DNA of 64,000 nucleotides from XN24 sp035514535 (GCA_035514535.1 DATKAZ010000069.1:62001-126000), one strand, 5' to 3'. Counted from the stretch's first letter, positions 1 to 9,355 are shown. Program-made: numbers and translations. The notes: generated by a model not told the origin, from the letters alone.

Positions 1-1
1 C

Positions 2-1387
2 GCGGGGGTATTGCAGTTTCGCGAGCCGCGCATGAGCGTGGTCGAGGGCGAGACGCGCGCGATCACCGTGATCCGCAGCGGTAGTTCGAGCGGCGAGGTC
101 ACGGTGGTGCTGAACGCCAGCCTTGGCGGCACGGCTACGCTCGGCGAGGATTTCACCGTGGACCTGCCGCTCGGCGTCGTGCGCATCCCCGACGGCAGCC
201 TGTTCGCCCGCGTCGAGCTGGAGGCCCTGGCGGACACCGACGTCGAAGGCACCGAATACGCGGTGCTCACCCTCGCGAATCCCACCGGCGCCACCCTTGC
301 ACGCGAGCAGACCCTGCTGCTGCAGATCGAGGACGACGACGAGGCCGCGGCCCAGTTCGCGATCCTGGGCGATGGCGTGCGGCGCGTGACGGCCGGCAAC
401 GTACTGCCTATCGAGGTGAGTCGCAACGGGCTCGCGGCGCAGGCCCTCACGGTGGACCTGTTCGGCGTGCCGGACACCGCCGCGCTCGGCGTCGACTACA
501 GCGATCTGACGACGACGCTCGAGTTTGCCGCGCAGGACGATATTGCCGAGGCCACGCTCTCGACGATCGGCGGCACGGGTGCGGTCGGCCCGCGCGCGCT
601 CAGCCTGATGCTCGCGAACGCGACTCCCGCCGGCGAGGCCGCCTTCGCCGGCACGGGGCCATTGGTCATCATCGAGGCGCCGACGGCGGATCGCGCCGGC
701 GAATTCTCGCTGTTTACCGCGACCCCGAGTGTCGACGAGGTCGACGGCAGCGTCCAGTTCACCGTCGACCGCAACCGCGGCAGCAGCGGGGACGCGACGG
801 TCAGCTGGGTCACGCTGGACGGCGAAGGCAGCCGTGTCGCCCTGGCCGGGACCGACTACGTCGCCGCCACCGGGACGCTGGCTTTTGCGGCCGGCGAGAC
901 GCGCAAGACCTTCGCCGTGGATCTCGTCGCGGGCGAGACGGCGCGCAGGGAGCGACGCTTCGAGGTCGTCCTGGCGAACCCGACCGGCGAGGCGGGGCTC
1001 GACCCGGAAGGACGCCAAGTGACGGTCACGATTCGCGCCGACGAGGGGGCGCAGCAGGAGGAGTGCAAGGGCTTCTGCGATTGTTTCATCGCCACCGCCG
1101 CCTGGGGCAGCTGGATGGACCCGCACGTGGCCAGCCTGCGCCGCTTCCGCGACACCGTCCTCATGCCGTACGCGCCGGGGCGGGCGTTCGTGGCGTTCTA
1201 TTACCGCCACTCGCCGCCGCTCGCGCAACTGATCGGCCGCCATGCGCCGCTGCGCGCCGCGACGCGTGCGGTCCTGGCGCCGCTCGTGTTCGCCATCGAA
1301 CAGCCGGTAGGCACCGGCGGGCTGCTGCTCGGCCTGCTCGCGATCGTGAATCTGCGCCGGTCATCCCGCCGAAAGCGCACCGCATGA
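2..1387 (+). CDS. Calx-beta repeat surface protein with CFI-box C-terminus (5' partial)
   Basis: The reading frame is open from the first bases of the window, so the true start lies upstream and only the C-terminal ~460 residues are seen. They contain several Calx-beta-like modules, recognisable by recurring patterns such as 'DYVAATGTLAFAAGE' and 'RRFEVVLANPTG' with acidic 'EDDDE' ends. These are calcium-binding beta-sandwich repeats typical of exported adhesive proteins. Starting at base 1082 is the motif CFIATAAWGS followed by an LRRFRD segment, the hallmark of the CFI-box C-terminal domain. A short hydrophobic stretch (GGLLLGLLAIV) and an Arg/Lys-rich end follow, consistent with a membrane-anchoring or sorting tail. 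The stop overlaps the next gene's ATG by 4 bp. The function beyond surface location is unknown. Confidence 0.8.
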   Translation, partial: AGVLQFREPRMSVVEGETRAITVIRSGSSSGEVTVVLNASLGGTATLGEDFTVDLPLGVVRIPDGSLFARVELEALADTDVEGTEYAVLTLANPTGATLAREQTLLLQIEDDDEAAAQFAILGDGVRRVTAGNVLPIEVSRNGLAAQALTVDLFGVPDTAALGVDYSDLTTTLEFAAQDDIAEATLSTIGGTGAVGPRALSLMLANATPAGEAAFAGTGPLVIIEAPTADRAGEFSLFTATPSVDEVDGSVQFTVDRNRGSSGDATVSWVTLDGEGSRVALAGTDYVAATGTLAFAAGETRKTFAVDLVAGETARRERRFEVVLANPTGEAGLDPEGRQVTVTIRADEGAQQEECKGFCDCFIATAAWGSWMDPHVASLRRFRDTVLMPYAPGRAFVAFYYRHSPPLAQLIGRHAPLRAATRAVLAPLVFAIEQPVGTGGLLLGLLAIVNLRRSSRRKRTA

Positions 1388-2217
1388 AGAATGTTCTCAT
1401 CACCGGGACCTCCTCCGGCCTGGGGCGCAGTATTGCGCTGGGGCTCGCCGCTTCCGGCTGGCAGGTATTCGCCGGCGTGCGGAAGATCGAGGACGCCGAG
1501 TCGCTGGCGGCGGAGGCGGAAGGGGATCTCGTCCCGCTGCAGCTCGACGTCACCCGGCGCGAGGCCGTGGCCACGAGCATCGCGCAGCTGGCCGACGCCA
1601 CCGGCGGCGAGCTGCACGGGCTGATCAACAATGCCGGCGTCTACCTGGGCGGGCCGCTCGAACTGATGCGCGCCGGGGAAATCGAGCAGACGTTCAGCGT
1701 CAACGTCGTCGGGCTGTTGCGCGTCACGCAGGCCTGCCTGCCGCTGCTGCGGGCCGCGCAGGGCACGCTCATCAACATCAGCTCGATCTCCGGCCTGGTC
1801 GCCCTGCCCGGCGTCAGCGTGTATGCCGGCTCAAAGTACGCCGTCGAGGCGGTCACCGACTCGCTGCGCGTCGAACTCGAGCCCTTCGGCGTGAAGGTCG
1901 TGGCAATCGAGCCGGGCGGCATCAGGACACCTCTCTGGGAGAAAGGCGCGGCACGCGACGCCGCGATGCCCGACGACGCGGCCACGACCGCCCTCCGCGA
2001 GCTGTACGCCCCGCTGGTCAAGCTGCTGCGGAAACTCAATGCGAAACCCGGCGGCCTGCCGCCCGAGGATGTCGCGAAGGTGGTCATCGGCGCGCTGGAA
2101 TCATCCCGGCCGAAAAACCGTTACGTGGTCGGCAACGATGCGAAGTCGCTGGCCTTGCTGCGCCGCCTGCCCGTAGCGCTCCGCGACCGGGTGATCGCCG
2201 CGAAGGTCTGGCGCTAG
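1384..2217 (+). CDS. SDR family NAD(P)-dependent oxidoreductase
   Basis: This 277-residue protein is a classical short-chain dehydrogenase/reductase. It has the N-terminal nucleotide-binding glycine motif TGTSSGLG near residue 8, the structural NNAG motif near residue 81, a catalytic serine in NISSISG, and the catalytic YAGSK tyrosine/lysine pair. The start is the ATG that overlaps the upstream stop as ATGA, which removes the long non-SDR extension of the open frame. The substrate cannot be deduced; the sequence resembles the broad SDR group acting on sterols, retinoids or other lipophilic alcohols. It is probably co-transcribed with the Calx-beta gene, though no functional link is evident. 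Confidence 0.9.
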   Translation: MKNVLITGTSSGLGRSIALGLAASGWQVFAGVRKIEDAESLAAEAEGDLVPLQLDVTRREAVATSIAQLADATGGELHGLINNAGVYLGGPLELMRAGEIEQTFSVNVVGLLRVTQACLPLLRAAQGTLINISSISGLVALPGVSVYAGSKYAVEAVTDSLRVELEPFGVKVVAIEPGGIRTPLWEKGAARDAAMPDDAATTALRELYAPLVKLLRKLNAKPGGLPPEDVAKVVIGALESSRPKNRYVVGNDAKSLALLRRLPVALRDRVIAAKVWR

Positions 2218-2235
2218 GGCCTGTTCACAGGGGGC

Positions 2236-3303
2236 TCAGCGGCCGCCCAGTACGACGGCCTCCGCCCCGGCCTCCCGGTAGTTGCCGCGGGCACGGTTCT
2301 CGACCTGCGGCGCGCGCGCGAGCCAGCGCTCCGGGTCCGGGCTGCCCGCCCCTACCGGCAGCGGTACGCCCATGCCCGCCGCGCTGATCGCGGCGGCGCG
2401 CGCCCACTCCACGCCGTGCTCGCCCGCCCGCTGGCGGAGAATCTCCAGGCCGGTAGTCCAGTCCCCGTGGCCGTCCTCGAGATAGCCATGAGCCTCGAAC
2501 AGCAACTGCCCGTCTTGCCGGCCGGCAAGCCACGGCTGGTCCACCATCACGACGGGCGTACCCCGGGGAAGGAAGTCGTACAGCCACTCGATGTCTTCCG
2601 GATAGAGCCGGATGCAGCCATGGCTGACGCGCATCCCGACCCCCGCCGGCTTGTTCGTGCCGTGCAGCAGGTAAACGGGGTTACTGAGCCGGACGGCGTG
2701 CCGGCCGAGGGGATTGTCCGGGCCGGGCGGCACGACCGCGGGCAGCGGGTCGCCCGCCTCCGCGTGCTCGCGGCGCACCGAGGCCGGCGGATACCAGCTG
2801 GGGTCCTTCGTCCGGGAGAGGACCTCGTACTCGCCGACCGGCGTCGACCAGCCGACCCGGCCGATGCCGATGGGGTGCGTGACGACCGTCTGCCTGCCCT
2901 CTGCGTCCCGCGGGCCGAACCACCAGAGTCGCATCGCGGGCAGGTTGATCACCACGCCCTCGCGCGCGGCGGCGGGAATAATGTGCGCTGTCGGCAGGAG
3001 TATTTCCGTGCCTTCGCCGGGCAGCCACGGATCGACGCCGGGATTGGCCGCGCGCATCTCGTCGTAGCCGAGGTTGAATCGCCGCGCAATGTCGCTGAAC
3101 GTGTCCGCGTGCCGCGCGACGACTTTCTGGGGGCGCCCCAGGACCTCGGTCTCGCCGCTCACGCCCTCGTAGACGTCGGCCCGCTCGAGCCCGGGCCACG
3201 GCGGCGGCTCGTCCTCCGGGCCCGGGGTACCGGCCAGCTGCGCGCATCCGGCCAGCAGCAGGGCGGCGCCCAGGATGCTAACGCCAGCGCGACAGCATCC
3301 CAC
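2236..3303 (-). CDS. L,D-transpeptidase lipoprotein with LysM domain
   Basis: This 355-residue protein starts with GTG preceded by an AAGGA ribosome-binding site. It has a lipoprotein signal peptide ending in the lipobox LAGC, so it should be anchored to a membrane on the periplasmic side. A LysM-like segment (HADTFSDIARRFNLGYDEM) follows near residues 65-100 and would bind peptidoglycan. The YkuD catalytic domain is complete, with HGTNKPAGVG and the active-site motif SHGCIRLYPED carrying the nucleophilic cysteine. The family forms 3-3 cross-links or attaches proteins to murein (ErfK/YbiS/YcfS group). Its first codons overlap the end of sohB by 26 bp, so the two genes are likely one transcript. 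Confidence 0.92.
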   Translation of the reverse strand: MGCCRAGVSILGAALLLAGCAQLAGTPGPEDEPPPWPGLERADVYEGVSGETEVLGRPQKVVARHADTFSDIARRFNLGYDEMRAANPGVDPWLPGEGTEILLPTAHIIPAAAREGVVINLPAMRLWWFGPRDAEGRQTVVTHPIGIGRVGWSTPVGEYEVLSRTKDPSWYPPASVRREHAEAGDPLPAVVPPGPDNPLGRHAVRLSNPVYLLHGTNKPAGVGMRVSHGCIRLYPEDIEWLYDFLPRGTPVVMVDQPWLAGRQDGQLLFEAHGYLEDGHGDWTTGLEILRQRAGEHGVEWARAAAISAAGMGVPLPVGAGSPDPERWLARAPQVENRARGNYREAGAEAVVLGGR

Positions 3304-4267
3304 CGAGACGTCCTTCTTCCATCGCGGCCGCGAGTTTCTCCATCAGCCGCCGGTGCCCGCGCCACTGGACGTTCCACGCGTCCGCATCGTCGACCAGGCG
3401 CGCCAGCCAGTCATCGCTGGTGCCGATCTCGTCGACGAGGCCGAGCTCGAGCGCGCGCGTGCCGTACCAGTATTCGCCGGTGGCGACGCGCTCGAGGTCC
3501 AGCGCCGGCCGGTGCTTCGCGACCATGGCCTGGAACAGCGCGTGCACGTCCTCGAGCTCCTCGCGCAGCTTGTCGCGATCCTCGTCGGTGACTTCGCCGA
3601 ACATGCTCACCGTGCGCTTGTAGCGCCCGGCCTTGACCTGCTCGACGGTCACGCCGCGCTCGTCGAGCAGGCGGCGGAAATTGGGGATCTGCGCGAGGAC
3701 GCCGATAGACCCGACGATCGCGAACGGCGCGGCGACGATCCGGTCAGCGACGCAGGCCATCAGGTAACCGCCGCTGGCCGCCACCTTGTCCACGGCGACG
3801 GTCAGCGGAATGTCGCGCTCCTTCACCCGCGCGAGCTGCGAGGCCGCGAGTCCGTGTTCGTGCACCAGGCCGCCCGCGTTCTCGAGGCGCACGAGGACCT
3901 CGTCGCCTTGCTCCGCCACCGCGAGCACCGCGCTGACCTCTTCGCGCAGCGACGCGGTCGCGCTGGCGCGAATGTCACCGCGGAAATCCAGCACGAACAC
4001 GCGCTTGCGGCGTCGGCCCCGCGCGGCCTTGGCCTCCTGCTTGCGCTGCTTCACGAGGCGCTTGCGCTCCGGCTTGGGAAGGAGTGCACGACGCAAGCCG
4101 TCGGCCGCATCGCGCAGTCGCGTGTTCAGGTTCGTGACCTTCAGGCCCTCTGCCTCCCGGCCACGCCGCGACATGTTCACGAGCAGCCCGGCGAGAAACG
4201 CCAACGCCATCACGAGCGTCGCGGTCTTGGCGAGAAACAGCGCGTATTCCAGCAATGCCTCGGTCAC
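3278..4267 (-). CDS. sohB: SohB-type inner-membrane S49 protease
   Basis: This 329-residue protein has an N-terminal membrane helix (about residues 8-30) and a basic linker (KPERKRLVKQRKQEAKAARGR). A single S49/ClpP-like protease domain follows, with VAASGGYLMA (probable catalytic serine) and APFAIVGSIGVLAQ, then RYKRTVSMFGEVTDEDR. Size, single-domain layout and N-terminus match SohB rather than the doubled SppA. SohB is an inner-membrane serine protease acting on periplasmic or signal-peptide substrates. It lies just upstream of the L,D-transpeptidase and overlaps it, giving an envelope-maintenance pair. Confidence 0.9.
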   Translation of the reverse strand: MTEALLEYALFLAKTATLVMALAFLAGLLVNMSRRGREAEGLKVTNLNTRLRDAADGLRRALLPKPERKRLVKQRKQEAKAARGRRRKRVFVLDFRGDIRASATASLREEVSAVLAVAEQGDEVLVRLENAGGLVHEHGLAASQLARVKERDIPLTVAVDKVAASGGYLMACVADRIVAAPFAIVGSIGVLAQIPNFRRLLDERGVTVEQVKAGRYKRTVSMFGEVTDEDRDKLREELEDVHALFQAMVAKHRPALDLERVATGEYWYGTRALELGLVDEIGTSDDWLARLVDDADAWNVQWRGHRRLMEKLAAAMEEGRLGGMLSRWR

Positions 4268-4383
4268 TGTGGACTCACTTCCCGGCGGTCAGGTTGCGAG
4301 CTATGTTAGCGCAAGGCAGAGGGCTCGCGCGGCAGCGCGGCGCACGGCCCGCGGACCGGGCACGTGGCGCACGCCGCGGGCGG

Positions 4384-5448
4384 TCAGAACAGGTCACCCT
4401 GCGGCGTCGGCGGACGAAACAGGTCGCAGCGCAGGTCGAACTCCCTTTCACTGCCGAAGCCGAGGCGCCGTGCCGCCACCCTGAATCGGCGCGCGATGAG
4501 TTCCGCGAACACGCCTTCGCCCTTCATGCGCACGCCGAAACGCGGGTCGTTATCACGCCCCCCGCGCATCTGGCGCACGAGGCTCATCACGTGCTCCGCG
4601 CGCTCGGGCAAGTGCAGGTCCAGCCACTCGCGGAACAGCTGCGCCACCTCGTGGGGGAGGCGCACGAGCGCATAGCTGGCACGGCGCGCCCCTGCGGCAT
4701 GCGCTTGCGCGAGGATCTCCTCGAGATCCGTGTCGGTCACCATGGGAATGACGGGCGACACGAGCACGCCGGCCGGCACGCCCGCCTCGCTGAGCCTGCG
4801 AATCGCCGCGATGCGCCGGTGCGGGGCCGAGGCCCGCGGCTCGAGCTTTGCCGAGAGCCGGTTGTCGAGGCTGGTCACCGAGACGAACACTGCGACGAGG
4901 CCGTCACGCGCGAGCTCCACCAGCAGGTCGAGGTCGCGCTCAACCATCGCGCTCTTGGTGATGATCGTGCACGGGTGGCGCGCCGCGACGAATACCTCCA
5001 GCAGCGCGCGCGTGATCGCGTAGCGCCGCTCGATCGGCTGGTAGGGATCGGTATTCGCGCCGATCGTGATCGGCACCGGACGATAGCCGCGCGCCGCGAG
5101 CTTGTCCCGCAACAGCTCGGCGGCGTTGGTCTTGGCGAACAGCCGGGTTTCGAAATCGAGCCCCGGGGAGAGGTTCAGGTAAGAGTGGCTCGGCCGCGCA
5201 TAGCAGTACACGCAGCCGTGCTCGCAACCGCGGTACGGGTTGATGGAGCGGTCGAACGGCACGTCCGGCGACTCGTTGCGCGACACGATGCCGCGCGCGC
5301 ACTCCTCGGTGACCGTCGTCGCCGCCCTGCGGCCGTCTTCCGCCTCGTCCGGGAACCAGCCGTCGTCGCAGGCCCCGCCGCGCACGGATTCGAAACGCCC
5401 GGCGGGATTCGAGGCGGCGCCGCGACCCTTGGCCCTCGTGACAGCCAC
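4384..5448 (-). CDS. PA0069-family radical SAM protein
   Basis: The protein carries the radical SAM cysteine cluster within NPYRGCEHGCVYCYARP, followed by SPGLDFETRLFAK and ITIGANTDPYQPIE. This is the pattern of the PA0069/SplB-like radical SAM family of unknown substrate. I choose the GTG at 5448, giving 354 residues and placing the typical N-terminal KGRGAASNPAGRFE near the start. A longer open frame would run back into lipA. The start lies only 7 bp after the lipA stop, so the two radical SAM genes are almost certainly co-transcribed. No strong ribosome-binding site is visible, which suggests translational coupling to lipA. Confidence 0.85.
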   Translation of the reverse strand: MAVTRAKGRGAASNPAGRFESVRGGACDDGWFPDEAEDGRRAATTVTEECARGIVSRNESPDVPFDRSINPYRGCEHGCVYCYARPSHSYLNLSPGLDFETRLFAKTNAAELLRDKLAARGYRPVPITIGANTDPYQPIERRYAITRALLEVFVAARHPCTIITKSAMVERDLDLLVELARDGLVAVFVSVTSLDNRLSAKLEPRASAPHRRIAAIRRLSEAGVPAGVLVSPVIPMVTDTDLEEILAQAHAAGARRASYALVRLPHEVAQLFREWLDLHLPERAEHVMSLVRQMRGGRDNDPRFGVRMKGEGVFAELIARRFRVAARRLGFGSEREFDLRCDLFRPPTPQGDLF

Positions 5449-5455
5449 TGCGGCG

Positions 5456-6460
5456 CTACAGGCCGACGTTGTTGTGCTCGAACACGCGGTCCGCCCGGTA
5501 ACTGGAGCGCACGAGCGGGCCGGAGACGACCTCGAGGAAGCCCATTTCCAGGCCGAGGCGACGATACTCCGCAAACTCCCCGGGCGTCACGAAGCGCTCC
5601 ACCGGCAGGTGGTTCGAAGTCGGCCGCAGGTACTGGCCGAAGGTCACGATGTCCACCGCGGCGGCCCGCAGATCCCCGAGCGTCGTGCGGATCTCCGCCG
5701 CGGACTCGCCGAGCCCGAGCATCAGGCTGGTCTTGGTGAGGACCCCCGGGCGATAACGCTTGGCATGCGCCAACACGGCGAGGGTCTGGTCGTAGCCGGC
5801 ACGCGGATCGCGTACCGGGTGGGTCAGGCGCCGCACAGTCTCTACGTTCTGCGCATAGACCTCGAGGCCCGAGTCCACCACCGTCTCGATCGCGGCGAGG
5901 TCGCCGCAAAAATCGGGCGTCAGCGCCTCGACGGCCGTATCCGGGTTCAGCGCCTTGATGGCGCGCACGCAGGCGGCATAGTGCGCCGCGCCGCCGTCGG
6001 GCAGGTCGTCGCGATCGACGCTCGTGATGACGACATAGCGCAGCGCCATCAGCTGCACCGAGCGCGCGGCGTTGGCCGGCTCCCCGGCGTCCAGCCAGCC
6101 GCGCGGATTGCCGGTGTCCACGGCACAGAACTGGCAGGCGCGCGTGCACACCGAACCCATGATCATCAGCGTGGCGGTGCCGTTGTTCCAGCACTCGCCG
6201 ATGTTGGGGCACATCGACTCCTCGCAGACCGTGGCAAGTCGATGCTCGCGCACGTTCTGCCGGACGCGCGCGAAGCCCTCGCCGGACGGCATCTTCGCGC
6301 GCAGCCAGGGCGGCTTGCGGCCCAGCGGCGCGGCCGCCGCCCGATTGTTCCGCTTCACGCCGTTCTTGATCGCGGCGACGCCCTGCTCGTTGCGAAACTT
6401 GGCGCCGCTCGGCACGGCCACCGGCTGGACGATCGGGATACCCTTGAAACTGGATTCCAT
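5456..6460 (-). CDS. lipA: Lipoyl synthase
   Basis: LipA inserts two sulfur atoms into protein-bound octanoyl groups to make the lipoyl cofactor of 2-oxoacid dehydrogenases and the glycine cleavage system. The 334-residue product has the auxiliary iron-sulfur cluster cysteines in ESMCPNIGECWNNGTATLM and the radical SAM cluster in CTRACQFCAV. The usual family blocks follow, such as ALTPDFCGD, VYAQNVETV and TKTSLMLGLGE. I start at the ATG giving MESSFKGIP; an upstream in-frame ATG would add 15 residues. It is divergent from the iron transporter, with a Fur-like box between them, so iron status may touch this iron-sulfur enzyme too. No lipB lies nearby. Confidence 0.96.
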   Translation of the reverse strand: MESSFKGIPIVQPVAVPSGAKFRNEQGVAAIKNGVKRNNRAAAAPLGRKPPWLRAKMPSGEGFARVRQNVREHRLATVCEESMCPNIGECWNNGTATLMIMGSVCTRACQFCAVDTGNPRGWLDAGEPANAARSVQLMALRYVVITSVDRDDLPDGGAAHYAACVRAIKALNPDTAVEALTPDFCGDLAAIETVVDSGLEVYAQNVETVRRLTHPVRDPRAGYDQTLAVLAHAKRYRPGVLTKTSLMLGLGESAAEIRTTLGDLRAAAVDIVTFGQYLRPTSNHLPVERFVTPGEFAEYRRLGLEMGFLEVVSGPLVRSSYRADRVFEHNNVGL

Positions 6461-6511
6461 GGGCAAGAATTCTCGCACGGGATGACCTGCCGGCGGAAAG
6501 ACCATATTTGC

Positions 6512-6532
6512 TAATGCGAACGATTCGCATTA
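6512..6532. promoter_or_regulatory. Fur-like iron box
   Basis: A 21-bp inverted repeat reads TAATGCGAA, then CGA, then TTCGCATTA. The two 9-bp arms are perfectly complementary. It resembles Fur boxes of high-GC gammaproteobacteria (NATnATTC/GAATnATN-type dyads) and sits 34 bp upstream of an iron transporter start in a locally AT-rich patch. Fur binding with iron would repress the transporter; the divergent lipA promoter may also be covered. Confidence 0.75.
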
Positions 6533-6566
6533 CATTCATAAGCCGTCGAAAACCAAGGGCTGCTCC

Positions 6567-7622
6567 ATGTCCCATATCCACCGGACGCCTGCCGGGCTCG
6601 TCCTCGTCGCCACCCTCGCCGCGCTGGTGCTGGCTGGCGGCTGCAGTCGCGAGCCCGATTCCGCGGCGGGCACCATCAACATCTACTCCGCGCGGCATTA
6701 CCAGAGCGACGATGCGCTTTACCAGGCGTTCACGGATGCCTCCGGCATCGAGGTGCGGCGCATCGAGGGCACGGACGACGCGCTCATCGAGCGCATCCTG
6801 CAGGAGCGCGCCGCCAGTCCTGCGGACATCCTGTTCACGGTGGACGCGGGACGCCTCTGGCGGGCCGAGCAGGCGGGCGTGTTCCAGAGCGTCGAGTCGC
6901 CCATGCTGCGGCAGCGCATCCCCGCGCAGCTGCGCCACCCCGAGGGCAAGTGGTTCGGGTTCTCGAGCCGCGCGCGCCTTATCTTCTATGACCCCGCGCG
7001 CATCGAGCCCGGCGCGATCACGCGCTACGAGGATCTCGCCGACCCGCGCTGGGTCGGCGAACTTTGCGTGCGCTCCGGCGGGCACATCTACAACCTCTCG
7101 CTGATGGCCTCGATGATCGCCCACCACGGCCTCGAGGAAGCGGAGGCGTGGGCCCGCGGCGTGGTCGCCAACCTCGCGCGAAACCCGCAGGGCGGCGACA
7201 CGGACCAGATCCGCGCCGTCGCCGCGGGCGAATGCGGCATCGCCATTGCCAACAGCTACTACTTCGCGCGCCTCCTGGGCTCGGACGACCCGGCGGATCA
7301 CGCCGTCGTCGAATCGCTCCGCTGGATATTCCCGAACCAGGACGACCGCGGTACCCACGTCAATATCTCCGGGGCGGGCATCGTGGCCAACGCGCCGAAC
7401 GCCGGCCAGGCGCTCGCCTTCCTGGAGTTTCTCGCCTCGCCCGACGCCCAGACACGCTTCGCCCGCGGCAACAACGAGTACCCCGTGGTCGCCGGTGCGG
7501 CACTCGAGAACCCGGCGCTCGAGCAGCTCGGGCCGTTCAAGGCGGACGAACTCGACGCGGCGGTGTACGGCGTGCACCAGGCGGACGCCCAGCGGGCGCT
7601 CGATCGCGCAGGCTGGCGATAG
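6567..7622 (+). CDS. Fe(III) ABC transporter substrate-binding lipoprotein (FbpA-like)
   Basis: This 351-residue protein has a signal peptide with an LAGGC lipobox, predicting a lipid-anchored periplasmic binding protein. The mature region opens with INIYSARHYQSDDALYQAF and continues with the class-typical RRIEGTDDALIERI, SPADILFTVDAGRLWRA, SRARLIFYDP and IAIANSYYFARLL. That places it with FbpA/FutA/IdiA ferric-iron binders, including the YY tyrosine pair that ligates Fe(III). A Fur-like palindrome lies just upstream, and the permease gene follows after 8 bp. Ferric iron is therefore the likely cargo. Confidence 0.9.
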   Translation: MSHIHRTPAGLVLVATLAALVLAGGCSREPDSAAGTINIYSARHYQSDDALYQAFTDASGIEVRRIEGTDDALIERILQERAASPADILFTVDAGRLWRAEQAGVFQSVESPMLRQRIPAQLRHPEGKWFGFSSRARLIFYDPARIEPGAITRYEDLADPRWVGELCVRSGGHIYNLSLMASMIAHHGLEEAEAWARGVVANLARNPQGGDTDQIRAVAAGECGIAIANSYYFARLLGSDDPADHAVVESLRWIFPNQDDRGTHVNISGAGIVANAPNAGQALAFLEFLASPDAQTRFARGNNEYPVVAGAALENPALEQLGPFKADELDAAVYGVHQADAQRALDRAGWR

Positions 7623-7630
7623 GCTCCCAC

Positions 7631-9313
7631 ATGGCCCGAGGCCGCACGCCGCCGTCGCTGCCGGTCGCCGCCATGCTGGTCGCGGCCCTGGTCGCGCTGC
7701 CCGTGGTGACGGTCGCGCTGCACGTGTTCCTGCCGGACCAGGGCGCCTGGCGGCACATCGCGCGCGTGCTGTTGCCCGAGTACGTGACCAACACGGTCCT
7801 GCTGGTCGCCGGGACCGCATTCGGCGTGCTCACGCTCGGCCTCAGCACCGCGTGGCTGGTCGCCGTGTGCCGCTTCCCGGGGCGGCGCGTGCTGGAGTGG
7901 GCGCTCGTCCTTCCGCTCGCCTTTCCGGCCTACGTGATCGCTTACACCTACACCGACCTGCTGCAGGTGTCCGGGCCCGTGCAATCCTGGATTCGCGATG
8001 CGACCGGCTGGTCCGCACGCGATTACTGGTTCCCGCCGATCCGTTCCCTCGGCGGCGCCGTGGCGATGCTGTCGCTGGTGCTCTATCCCTACGTCTACCT
8101 GCTCGGGCGCGCCGCATTCGTGCAGCAGTCGAGCGGCATCCTCGAAGCCGCCCGGACGCTGGGTCACGGGCCTTGGGGCGCGTTTCTCAAGGTCGCCCTG
8201 CCGATGGCGCGCCCCGCACTTGTCGCGGGCGTGCTGCTCGCGCTCATGGAGACCCTCGCGGACTTCGGCACGGTCGCGTATTTCGGCGTGCCCGTATTCA
8301 CCACCGGGATCTACCGCGCATGGTTCTCGCTCGGTGATCCGGTTTCCGCCGCGAAGCTGTCTGCGGTCCTGCTCGCCTTCGTGTTCACGCTCGTGGCCAT
8401 GGAGCGCTGGAACCGCGGCGGGATGCGCTTCCACCAGGTCGGCGCGCCCGCCGCCGAGCGCAAGCCCTACACGCTCACCGGCGGTCGCGCGGTGCTGGCC
8501 GTGGCGGTCTGCCTCGTGCCGCTCGGCTTCGGCTTCCTCCTGCCGGCGGCACGCCTGGGCTGGCTCGCGTGGGTCGGCGGCGATGCCCAGCTGGGCACAC
8601 GCTACATCGGGCTGCTGTGGAACAGCGTCAGCCTCGCGGGCGTGAGCGCCATCGCGGCAGTCTCCGCAGCGGTGATCGTCGGCTACGGCCTGCGGCTGCG
8701 GCCCGGCAGGCTGATGCAACTGGTGCACCGCGTCGCCGGGCTCGGCTACGCCATTCCGGGCTCGGTGATCGCGGTCGGCGTGCTGATCCCGCTGACGCTC
8801 GCGGATCACGGCCTGCGCACCTGGCTGACCTCGTGGTTCGGCGTGGAGCCCGGGCTGATCCTGACCGGCGGCATCATCGGGCTGCTGTTCGCGTATGTCG
8901 CACGCTTTCTCGCGGTCTCCCTGCAGAGCGTCGACGCGGGGCTCGCGCGCATCACGCCGGCGATGGACGATGCCGCGCGCGCGCTCGGCGACGGGCCGGG
9001 GCGCACGCTACGCCGCGTGCACCTGCCGATCCTGCGTGCCAACCTGCTGACGGCGGGCCTGATCGTGTTCGTGGACGTTATGAAGGAATTGCCGGCCACC
9101 CTCATCCTCAGGCCGTTCGACTTCGACACGCTCGCCGTGCAGGCTTACAAGCTGGCGGCAGACGAGCGCCTCGCGGAGGCCTCCACCGCCTCCCTCGCGA
9201 TCGTCGTGGCGGGGCTGATCCCCGTCATCCTGCTCGCGCGGCAAGTGTCGCGGCCTGTCAAGCGACGCGAGCGGAGTGCGACGGCGACGCTGATGGCGCC
9301 AGCGCCGGCCTGA
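7631..9313 (+). CDS. Ferric iron ABC transporter permease (FbpB-like, duplicated)
   Basis: This 560-residue membrane protein contains two copies of the binding-protein-dependent transport module. Each has an EAA-type loop: EAARTLGHGPWGAFLKVALP near residue 170, and DDAARALGDGPGRTLRRVHLP near residue 450. The fused double permease of about 12 membrane segments is characteristic of FbpB/FutB/SfuB-type iron permeases. It starts at an ATG 8 bp after the substrate-binding gene and ends at 9313. No ATPase (FbpC) gene follows; the next gene is a haemoglobin on the other strand, so the motor subunit must be encoded elsewhere. Confidence 0.92.
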   Translation: MARGRTPPSLPVAAMLVAALVALPVVTVALHVFLPDQGAWRHIARVLLPEYVTNTVLLVAGTAFGVLTLGLSTAWLVAVCRFPGRRVLEWALVLPLAFPAYVIAYTYTDLLQVSGPVQSWIRDATGWSARDYWFPPIRSLGGAVAMLSLVLYPYVYLLGRAAFVQQSSGILEAARTLGHGPWGAFLKVALPMARPALVAGVLLALMETLADFGTVAYFGVPVFTTGIYRAWFSLGDPVSAAKLSAVLLAFVFTLVAMERWNRGGMRFHQVGAPAAERKPYTLTGGRAVLAVAVCLVPLGFGFLLPAARLGWLAWVGGDAQLGTRYIGLLWNSVSLAGVSAIAAVSAAVIVGYGLRLRPGRLMQLVHRVAGLGYAIPGSVIAVGVLIPLTLADHGLRTWLTSWFGVEPGLILTGGIIGLLFAYVARFLAVSLQSVDAGLARITPAMDDAARALGDGPGRTLRRVHLPILRANLLTAGLIVFVDVMKELPATLILRPFDFDTLAVQAYKLAADERLAEASTASLAIVVAGLIPVILLARQVSRPVKRRERSATATLMAPAPA

Positions 9314-9355
9314 CGCTCGCCGCGGCAGCGTGACGGGGTCTAAACGGGCCGGACC

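Noticed and set aside
5175..7820. An 881-codon open frame on the minus strand across lipA and the iron-binding gene
   Set aside because: It crosses several well-supported genes in another frame and has an Arg/Ala/Pro-rich composition with no family motifs, as expected of a high-GC shadow frame.
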